Shown here: piece by piece, positions 1-5,326 of the stretch | How the letters are laid out: the number at the start of each line of letters is the position of its first letter | Numbering within the stretch: the stretch's first letter is position 1 | Source: UBA9715 sp964553375 | GTDB lineage: Bacteria; Actinomycetota; Coriobacteriia; Coriobacteriales; Eggerthellaceae | Reading direction: 5' to 3' | Length of the DNA stretch: 12,045 nt | Assembly: GCA_964553375.1 (NCBI GenBank) | Contig: CAZKKN010000052.1 | Span: forward strand, 1-12,045 | The notes under the pieces: generated by a model | Databases searched by the model: none | What the model was told of the DNA's origin: nothing | What the model saw: only the letters and a program-made list of their open reading frames with translations | Translations under genes and position numbers: made by a program

Positions 1-1
1 T

Positions 2-52
2 AATCATCCCGCATCCCCCGGCATAATCTGTCGTCATCCGCGACCCCTGACA
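2..52. repeat. Degenerate halves of the GTCAGGGGACGGGG hairpin family
   Basis: Two imperfect copies of the right arm of the hairpin family found at 10882-12045 lie here. CATCCCGCATCCCCCGGCAT (5-24) resembles 11383-11401, and the stretch ending CGACCCCTGACAT (40-52) resembles the end of the standard arm. No intact opposing arm is visible, so these look like decayed remnants just upstream of metG. A TAGAAT hexamer at 59-64 could be a -10 box for the metG operon, but no convincing -35 box accompanies it. Confidence 0.55.
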
Positions 53-99
53 TGCTGCTAGAATGGTTTGCGTCAAAGATCACCCTTAAGGAGAACAAG

Positions 100-1692
100 A
101 TGTCTAAGGGAACTTACAGTTTCACAACACCGATTTACTATGTGAATGCGGCACCTCATCTGGGGACTGCCTATACCACCATCGCTGCCGACACGGTGGC
201 GCGTTATCAGCGGATGAACGGCTACGACGTGAACTTCGTCACCGGCATGGACGAACATGGGCAGAAGGTGGCAGACACTGCGGCGGCCAAGGGGATGACG
301 CCTCAGGAATGGTGCGACTCCATGGAGCCGGCGTTTCGCGATACGTGGGATTTGCTGAATATCACCTATACCGACTTCGTGCGCACGACCGAGCCGCGCC
401 ATGCCGAAACCGTGCAGCATTTTTGGCAGGATCTGTATGACCGGGGCTATCTTTACAAAGGCAGCTATGAAGGCTGGTACTGTGTTCACGAGGAGACGTA
501 TTACGCCGAGTCCGACCTGGAGAAGAATGAGGATGGCGAATTCGTGTGTCCGGATTGTAAGAGACCGGTGCAACTTATGTCAGGCGGCGAGGAGAACTGG
601 TTCTTCAAACTGTCAGAATTCCAGCAACCTCTGTTAGATTTCTATGCATCCCATCCCGATTTCATCCGGCCGGAGTCGCGTCGCAACGAGATCGTGGCTT
701 TCGTTGAGCGCGGGTTGAAGGATCTGTCCATCTCTCGATCGACCTTCGATTGGGGCGTGCCGCTTCCCTTTGACGAGGGGCATGTGGCTTATGTTTGGGC
801 GGACGCGCTGCTGGCGTATTTCACGGGCATCGGCTACGGGGATAAGGAGCATCCGGAGAGGTTCGAGGAAGCGTGGCCCATGCAGTACCACTTCGTGGGC
901 AAGGATATCACGCGGTTTCATTGTGTGATCTGGCCGGCGATGCTGATGGCTGCAGGGTTGGACCCGGCGCACACCGTTTTCGGCCACGGGTTTTTGCTGA
1001 CCAAGGGTGAGAAGATGTCCAAGTCTAAGGGCAACGCCCTTTCTCCGCAGGATATGGTGCGGGTGTTCGGCGTGGACGCATACCGTTATTACTTCATGAG
1101 CGATGTGCATTTCGGATCCGATGGGTCCATCTCGCTGGAGCGTATGGTTCAGGTGTACAACAATGAGCTCGCGAATACGTGGGGCAATCTCGTTAGTCGC
1201 GTTTTCAACATGACGGGAAAGTATTTGGACGGTAAAGTCCCCGAGATTTCGCCAGAAGTTGCTGATAAAGTTGACAATCCTTTGGCAAAGATCGCCCAGG
1301 GATTATACGAGAAGTACGATGCCGCCATGAGTGATGTTGATTTCACCGGCGCTGTGGAAGCGGTGCAGGAGTTAGCCCAGGCTGCCAATTTATATGTGGA
1401 GGAGATGGCTCCATTCCGTCTGGCGAAAGACCCAGAATCCGCCGATGAGCTGGCTGTTGTGATGTATAACCTGCTTGAGGCCATTCGGATCATCGCGCTG
1501 TATATGGCGCCGTTTGCTCCCAACACCTCCGCTGAGGCGTTCCGTCGTTTGGGCCTTGGGGACATCACGGCTGTGACGGACATCGAAGCCGCCACCAAGT
1601 GGGGCCAGTTGCCCGCGGGCAATGCCGTGGAAGTGGGCGATCCGCTGTTCCCGCGTTTGGACGTTGAGGAAATAGACTTCGAGGTGGAGTAG
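100..1692 (+). CDS. metG: Methionine--tRNA ligase (MetRS)
   Basis: Cytosolic class I aminoacyl-tRNA synthetase that charges tRNA-Met with methionine using ATP. The 530-residue protein has the N-terminal Rossmann signature PHLGTAYTT (residues 19-27, a HIGH-box variant HLGT) and an intact KMSKS loop at residues 305-309. An inserted knuckle carries C128-x-H130 and C150-x2-C153, a possible partial zinc site. The C-terminal part resembles the MetRS helical anticodon-binding domain. The length fits the short MetRS class without a C-terminal tRNA-binding dimer domain. I start it at 100 because AAGGAG (88-93) sits 6 nt upstream and the protein then begins MSKGTYSFTTPIYYVNA, as expected. An in-frame ATG at 52 would add 16 unconserved residues partly derived from repeat DNA. 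It is the first gene of a probable operon; tatD begins 30 nt after its stop. Confidence 0.97.
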   Translation: MSKGTYSFTTPIYYVNAAPHLGTAYTTIAADTVARYQRMNGYDVNFVTGMDEHGQKVADTAAAKGMTPQEWCDSMEPAFRDTWDLLNITYTDFVRTTEPRHAETVQHFWQDLYDRGYLYKGSYEGWYCVHEETYYAESDLEKNEDGEFVCPDCKRPVQLMSGGEENWFFKLSEFQQPLLDFYASHPDFIRPESRRNEIVAFVERGLKDLSISRSTFDWGVPLPFDEGHVAYVWADALLAYFTGIGYGDKEHPERFEEAWPMQYHFVGKDITRFHCVIWPAMLMAAGLDPAHTVFGHGFLLTKGEKMSKSKGNALSPQDMVRVFGVDAYRYYFMSDVHFGSDGSISLERMVQVYNNELANTWGNLVSRVFNMTGKYLDGKVPEISPEVADKVDNPLAKIAQGLYEKYDAAMSDVDFTGAVEAVQELAQAANLYVEEMAPFRLAKDPESADELAVVMYNLLEAIRIIALYMAPFAPNTSAEAFRRLGLGDITAVTDIEAATKWGQLPAGNAVEVGDPLFPRLDVEEIDFEVE

Positions 1693-1722
1693 GCGCCGAG
1701 GGGTCACGTTGGGCGGAGGAAG

Positions 1723-2736
1723 ATGTCGAGCGATCGCTTAAAGATGCCGCCGCAGCGCGATCTGGGTTTCTACCAGCGCAAGAAGCACGATAAGTGGCGT
1801 GAGGTGGCTGCGCCCTCGCCAGCGCTTGAGGCGCCGGTTGCGGATTCCCATGCTCATCTCCATATGATGTCCGACCCAGCTTGGGAGCTGGTCCGCTGTG
1901 CAGCGAACGGGGTAAATCTTGTGAGCTCTGTGGCGGACCCAAGCGAAGATGACATGGCGCAGGTGTTGGATATCGCGGATATTCCCGGAAGATATCGGAA
2001 TAACCCTGGCGAATATCTGTCGGCAACAGACGAAGATCTGTTAGAAAGAGCAGGTGAATCGGGGAAGATCGCCGACGTTTTGCTTACCGTGGGTGTGCAT
2101 CCGCATAATGCCCGGCTGTATTCTGATGAACTTGAGCGACAACTCGTTGGATATTTGATAGACCCGCGGGTGCGCGTGTTGGGAGAGATAGGGCTGGACT
2201 ATCACTACGACTTCTCGCCACGCGAGGCTCAGAGGGACGTGTTCAGGCGGCAGATCCAGTTGGCTCATGAGCTGCAAATGCCCATCGCGCTGCACCTGCG
2301 CAGCGGTGAAGAAGCAAACGACGCGCACCGGGAGGCGTTCGAGATTCTTCAAGAGGAAGGGTTTCCCCGGGCGGGGACGCTGCTGCACTGTTGTGCCCTG
2401 AGTCCAGATGAGCTGCAACCATGGATCGATGCTGGATGCTACATAGCCTACGGCGGTGCTGTGACTTTCAAGAACGCCGATGAAGCTCGGGCGGGTGCGC
2501 GCATCGTGCCTGCGGACCAGCTTCTGCTTGAGACCGATGCTCCTTATATGACACCGGAACCGATGCGCGGGGCGGCTTGCACGCCGGCTCATGTGATCTT
2601 TACGGCGCAGGATTTATCGGAAACGCGCGGGGAGCAGCCGGGGGAAAGCCGCAGGGACTTTCTGCAGCAAATCCGGCGAAATACCGATAGGTTCTTGGGA
2701 GAAACCCGGGATGATAGAAGGAAGAACCAGGTATGA
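1723..2736 (+). CDS. tatD: TatD family metal-dependent hydrolase / DNase
   Basis: Member of the TatD amidohydrolase family, TIM-barrel metalloenzymes with 3'-5' exonuclease or DNase activity in characterised members. All expected metal ligands are visible: H43-A-H45, E155 in GEIGLDYHYD, H191 in IALHLR, H222 in LLHCCA and D272 in LETDAPYM. At 337 residues it is longer than the usual ~260. The excess is an N-terminal extension of about 40 residues before the HxH motif and an acidic, variable insert (about residues 68-110) before TVGVHPHNA. GGAGG at 1715-1719 lies only 3 nt before ATG 1723, which is close; an in-frame ATG at 1744 has no better ribosome site. Its TGA overlaps the ATG of the next gene, so translation is probably coupled. 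Placement after metG is the conserved arrangement in many bacteria. Confidence 0.93.
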   Translation: MSSDRLKMPPQRDLGFYQRKKHDKWREVAAPSPALEAPVADSHAHLHMMSDPAWELVRCAANGVNLVSSVADPSEDDMAQVLDIADIPGRYRNNPGEYLSATDEDLLERAGESGKIADVLLTVGVHPHNARLYSDELERQLVGYLIDPRVRVLGEIGLDYHYDFSPREAQRDVFRRQIQLAHELQMPIALHLRSGEEANDAHREAFEILQEEGFPRAGTLLHCCALSPDELQPWIDAGCYIAYGGAVTFKNADEARAGARIVPADQLLLETDAPYMTPEPMRGAACTPAHVIFTAQDLSETRGEQPGESRRDFLQQIRRNTDRFLGETRDDRRKNQV

Positions 2737-3638
2737 AACGTTTGATTCTTGTGGGATCACCAAGGACTTCTGGGCGCAGTACCGCCTTGGCGGAGATGAT
2801 TTTCGAGCAGAATATCGCCGAATATCCGGAAGACGAGCTGTTTTTAGTACCTATCTCTGAGGTGGATGTGGGACCTTGCGTAGGTTGCGATGGATGCAAG
2901 GAAGAATCCGCTGTCATTGTTCGCGACGACGAGGGCCATGAAATCTCGCTGATGAAGCATCGCTGCATTTATGACGATGACATGCAGATGGTCTATGACC
3001 TGATTGATGATGCAGATGAGATTGTGGTGGTGTGCCCGGTGTATTTCTCGGGAGCGCCGGCTCCGTTCAAATGCTTGATAGATCGGCTCCAACCTTACTT
3101 CTGGACCGATTTGCGCACGGGTCAGAAGCGGCCAGCCACGCTGCACGTGATCGGTGAAGGTGGCGACCCCCATGGATTCGACGCCTTGGTAAGCGAGGTT
3201 CGTTCTGCCTTTTCCGTGGCTGGTTTTCGGCTGACCCGTGTGATGGATTGGGTGGGAAAACTGGATGCGAACGGGGAGATCCTGGAAGAAGCACGGGAGA
3301 TTCCGGCAGATCCCGACAAGAAGCCTGCAACGGAGGCTGCGGCCAGCGGGTTGCGCAAACCCGACGTGAAATTGGACCTTTCGCAGAATCCGCAGAAGGC
3401 GAAGAAGGCGCAGAAAAACCAAGAGACGTTAAGGCCCTCGAAGGCCTCGAAGCCGCAGAAATCCCAAAAGCCATCGAAGTCGGCGAAGGTTCAGAAGTCT
3501 CCGAAGTCTAAGGAACCGTCGAAGTCGTCAGAGTCGTCGATAGTCCAGAAGCCATCGAAGTCTCAGAAACATCGGGAGTCTCAGGGGTTGCGGGGATCCC
3601 GGAAGCCCTCGAGAACCTCGAAGCCAACGAAGGGGTAG
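2733..3638 (+). CDS. Flavodoxin-fold NAD(P)H oxidoreductase with Lys/Ser/Pro-rich tail
   Basis: A probable FMN-binding reductase of the NADPH-dependent FMN reductase / iron-sulfur flavoprotein superfamily; the substrate is unknown. The N-terminus MKRLILVGSPRTSGRST (1-17) is the phosphate-binding loop. DADEIVVVCPVYFSGAPAPF is the typical flavin-contact segment, followed by a LIDRLQPYFW helix. C49-x2-C52-x2-C55 is the Cys cluster seen in this family, but the next Cys (C78, in HRCIYDDDMQ) is delayed by 22 residues, an acidic insert. The flavodoxin core ends near residue 185. The remaining ~110 residues are low-complexity, very rich in Lys, Ser, Gln and Pro, strongly basic and probably disordered. 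The start overlaps the tatD stop (ATGA), and rsmA starts 3 nt after the stop. The tail DNA also carries the rsmA ribosome site (AAGGGG, 3630-3635). Fold assignment is firm; function is not. Confidence 0.88.
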   Translation: MKRLILVGSPRTSGRSTALAEMIFEQNIAEYPEDELFLVPISEVDVGPCVGCDGCKEESAVIVRDDEGHEISLMKHRCIYDDDMQMVYDLIDDADEIVVVCPVYFSGAPAPFKCLIDRLQPYFWTDLRTGQKRPATLHVIGEGGDPHGFDALVSEVRSAFSVAGFRLTRVMDWVGKLDANGEILEEAREIPADPDKKPATEAAASGLRKPDVKLDLSQNPQKAKKAQKNQETLRPSKASKPQKSQKPSKSAKVQKSPKSKEPSKSSESSIVQKPSKSQKHRESQGLRGSRKPSRTSKPTKG

Positions 3639-3641
3639 CTG

Positions 3642-4535
3642 GTGACTCGTGTATCTCCTTTATCAACCCCATCGGCAACGCGCGAAGTTTTGGAGCGCCA
3701 CGGCCTTTACACCAAATACGGGTTGGGGCAAAACTTCCTGGTGAACGATGATATTTTGCGCAAGATCATCGAGCTTGCTGCAGTGAGCGCAGATGATGTG
3801 GTGCTTGAAGTGGGGCCTGGGATAGGTACCCTGACCTACGGGTTGCTCGCAACGGGCGCTGCAGTGGTGGCCATTGAGAAGGATGCGGATCTTCCCGCGG
3901 TTCTAACGGATACTCTGCAAGAATTTGACGGATCTTACCGGCTTTTATCCATGGATGCACTGCAGGTTTCCAACGAGACCCTGGCCGATTTGCCCCAGAA
4001 ACCCAACAAGCTTGTATCAAATCTTCCTTACGCCGTGGCGGCAACGGTGGTATTGGATTATATGCAACAGCTCCATTGCCTTCAGAGCGCTACGGTCATG
4101 GTGCAAAAAGAGGTGGCTGACCGCATGACTGCCAAGCCGGGCACCAAGCTTTATGGAGCCTATACGGTGAAGCTGGGATTATATGCTGCTCCTGTTGATA
4201 GATTTCCGGTGGCGCCGGGCAATTTCTTTCCGCCTCCACGAGTGGATAGCGCCGTGTTGCGTTTGGATCGCCGCAGTGTGCGGGATGACTCCGATCGTGA
4301 GTTGACCAGGGAAGAGTTGTCCGCTGTGTGTGAGATGGCCGATGCTGCGTTTGCCACGCGGAGGAAAACCTTGGCGAATTCTTGTAAGACTTTCTTCTCG
4401 GGGCGTCCCGAATTACTTGAGAAGCTGCCGGTCATCTTTGAGGCTGCGAGTATCGATCCAAAGCGTCGGGGTGAGACTTTATCTCAAGAGGAATTTATCC
4501 GCCTCGGCCTTGCGGCAATCGATGCTATTGAGTAA
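3642..4535 (+). CDS. rsmA: 16S rRNA (adenine(1518)-N6/adenine(1519)-N6)-dimethyltransferase
   Basis: RsmA/KsgA uses S-adenosylmethionine to dimethylate two adjacent adenines in the 3' terminal helix of 16S rRNA during late 30S assembly; loss confers kasugamycin resistance in characterised species. The 297-residue protein shows the family's GLGQNFLVN (27-35), SAM motif I EVGPGIGTL (56-64), acidic residue E79 in AIEKD, D105, the catalytic motif NLPY (127-130) and FPPPRVDSAVLRL in the C-terminal half. The start is GTG at 3642, with AAGGGG 6 nt upstream inside the preceding gene; no better in-frame start is nearby. Only 3 nt separate it from the flavoprotein stop, so it is the last gene of the metG operon. 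Its stop codon lies inside a large palindrome (4525-4570), which provides the final residues and the TAA. Confidence 0.96.
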   Translation: MTRVSPLSTPSATREVLERHGLYTKYGLGQNFLVNDDILRKIIELAAVSADDVVLEVGPGIGTLTYGLLATGAAVVAIEKDADLPAVLTDTLQEFDGSYRLLSMDALQVSNETLADLPQKPNKLVSNLPYAVAATVVLDYMQQLHCLQSATVMVQKEVADRMTAKPGTKLYGAYTVKLGLYAAPVDRFPVAPGNFFPPPRVDSAVLRLDRRSVRDDSDRELTREELSAVCEMADAAFATRRKTLANSCKTFFSGRPELLEKLPVIFEAASIDPKRRGETLSQEEFIRLGLAAIDAIE

Positions 4536-4570
4536 TTTTACTCAGTATATTGAGTAAAATTACTCAATAG
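4525..4570. promoter_or_regulatory. Perfect palindrome of two TGAGTAA-N2-TTACTCA sites
   Basis: The 20-nt arm CTATTGAGTAATTTTACTCA (4525-4544) is exactly complementary to 4551-4570, with a 6-nt spacer GTATAT. Each arm is itself a dyad: TGAGTAA-TT-TTACTCA (4529-4544) and TGAGTAA-AA-TTACTCA (4551-4566), with centres 22 bp apart, about two helical turns. A fifth TGAGTAA half-site lies at 4585-4591. This is the layout of a tandem operator for a dimeric DNA-binding protein. It could also form a hairpin at the 3' end of rsmA mRNA, but no U-tract follows it, so I do not call it a classical terminator. Confidence 0.55.
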
Positions 4571-4638
4571 CTCATGTGTCCTACTGAGTAAACCATTAAC
4601 GTGAGAATAGAAGACCATGCAGTTTTGCAAGGTGAATG

Positions 4639-4725
4639 ATGTTTTGCTCAGGTTGTAGCAACTGCCCTATCGCAGCCATGTCGACACAGAAACCGGGAAG
4701 CCATCTTCTCAGCTTAAAAGAATAA
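4639..4725 (+). CDS. Possible Cys-rich micropeptide or gene remnant
   Basis: A 28-codon ORF begins MFCSGCSNCPIAAM and ends at TAA 4723-4725. An adjacent ATG at 4636 would add one residue, and a stop immediately precedes it. The compact C-x2-C-x2-C-P cluster is the kind that binds metal or Fe-S and resembles the Cys tail of FeoB-associated small proteins, but no membrane helix is encoded here. AAGG at 4629-4632 lies 6 nt before ATG 4639, a usable ribosome site. The same stretch is also open on the minus strand without a good start. It may be a small protein, the 3' relic of a lost gene, or chance. I recognise no family. Confidence 0.22.
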   Translation: MFCSGCSNCPIAAMSTQKPGSHLLSLKE

Positions 4726-4745
4726 CCTGCTTGAGTTTGGGTTGG

Positions 4746-5012
4746 TTATCGCCGATACGCTTCACGACGATGTGCTATATCTATTGCAAGAATCACTAGT
4801 TCGTCATCAAGAATGTCACAGATTATCCGATAATCCCCTACGCGGTAACGCCACAAACCAGCAAGATTTCCACTGAGTGATTTTCCTCGCGAGCGGGGGT
4901 TGTCTAATTGCGAAATCTCGCGCAGCTCTTTGATGATACGTTTGGCAACGGGTTTATCTAACTTCCCGAAAGCTTTGTCGGCGCGCTCTGTTACTCTAAT
5001 CTCCCAGGTCAT
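4746..5012 (-). CDS. RelE/ParE-family toxin (type II TA)
   Basis: A small basic protein of 88 residues beginning MTWEIRVTERADKAF. It has the RelE-family pattern: a helical part with KRIIKELREI, then LWRYRVGDYRIICDI and a C-terminal AHRREAY. In RelE toxins, basic residues and a Tyr in these positions act in ribosome-dependent mRNA cleavage. The start at 5012 is chosen because the family begins at this TWEIR-like strand, and it gives a 17-nt overlap with the antitoxin gene; an in-frame ATG at 5030 would add six residues without a clear ribosome site. It is cotranscribed downstream of its antitoxin. Whether it cleaves mRNA (RelE-like) or inhibits gyrase (ParE-like) cannot be told from sequence alone; the overall look is RelE. 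Confidence 0.9.
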   Translation of the reverse strand: MTWEIRVTERADKAFGKLDKPVAKRIIKELREISQLDNPRSRGKSLSGNLAGLWRYRVGDYRIICDILDDELVILAIDIAHRREAYRR

Positions 5013-5223
5013 AATGCTTTTCGACCTCATCGAGCGAGTATGTCTTCATGCGGCCTGCGCGATAGTCGGCTGCATCCATGAGCAACTGATTCTCGTATTC
5101 AAGGCGATCGATGGCGTCTTCCAGCGCTTCTTTCATGTAATACGCTTTAGACCGCCCTGTCTGCTGAGCCAGGCGCGCATAACGACTTTCCAACTCGGGT
5201 GCAAGTCTGATTGTTGTCGGCAT
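4996..5223 (-). CDS. RelB-type ribbon-helix-helix antitoxin
   Basis: A 75-residue antitoxin that should neutralise the downstream RelE-like toxin and repress their shared promoter. The N-terminus MPTTIRLAPELESRYARLAQ, followed by GRSKAYYMKEALEDAI, is a ribbon-helix-helix DNA-binding domain. The acidic C-terminal part, ending SLDEVEKHYDLGD, is typical of the toxin-binding segment. I start it at 5223, where AGGAGG precedes the ATG by 4 nt on the minus strand; an ATG at 5250 would lie within the operator and add nine residues. The stop is inside the toxin reading frame, so the pair is translationally coupled. The operator is immediately upstream at 5240-5269. Confidence 0.9.
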   Translation of the reverse strand: MPTTIRLAPELESRYARLAQQTGRSKAYYMKEALEDAIDRLEYENQLLMDAADYRAGRMKTYSLDEVEKHYDLGD

Positions 5224-5239
5224 ACTACCTCCTGACCTG

Positions 5240-5273
5240 TATGAATACATGTATTCATAGTGAATACATTATA
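5240..5273 (-). promoter_or_regulatory. TA operon promoter and operator
   Basis: A perfect 20-bp palindrome TATGAATACATGTATTCATA occupies 5240-5259, and a third half-site TGAATACAT lies at 5261-5269. On the minus strand an extended -10 box, TGCTATAAT, ends at 5268, so the operator covers the likely transcription start and the stretch leading to the antitoxin ribosome site. This fits autorepression by the ribbon-helix-helix antitoxin. No good -35 hexamer is visible, as often with extended -10 promoters. Confidence 0.75.
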
Positions 5274-5326
5274 GCATATTGCTGCCGGTCGGATCTTTAG
5301 TTAGGTTTCTGTCGAACCTTTGTTAG

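Noticed and set aside
52..99. Upstream ATG of metG
   Set aside because: AAGGAG is positioned for ATG 100, and MetRS homologues begin close to that residue.
3248..3511. Acidic ORF in a second frame across the flavoprotein tail
   Set aside because: It has no ribosome site or homology; it arises because the AAG-rich tail repeat reads as Glu/Gly/Val in that frame.
4525..4570. Intrinsic terminator of rsmA
   Set aside because: The stem is AT-rich and no U-tract follows the 3' arm; the internal dyads fit a protein-binding site better.
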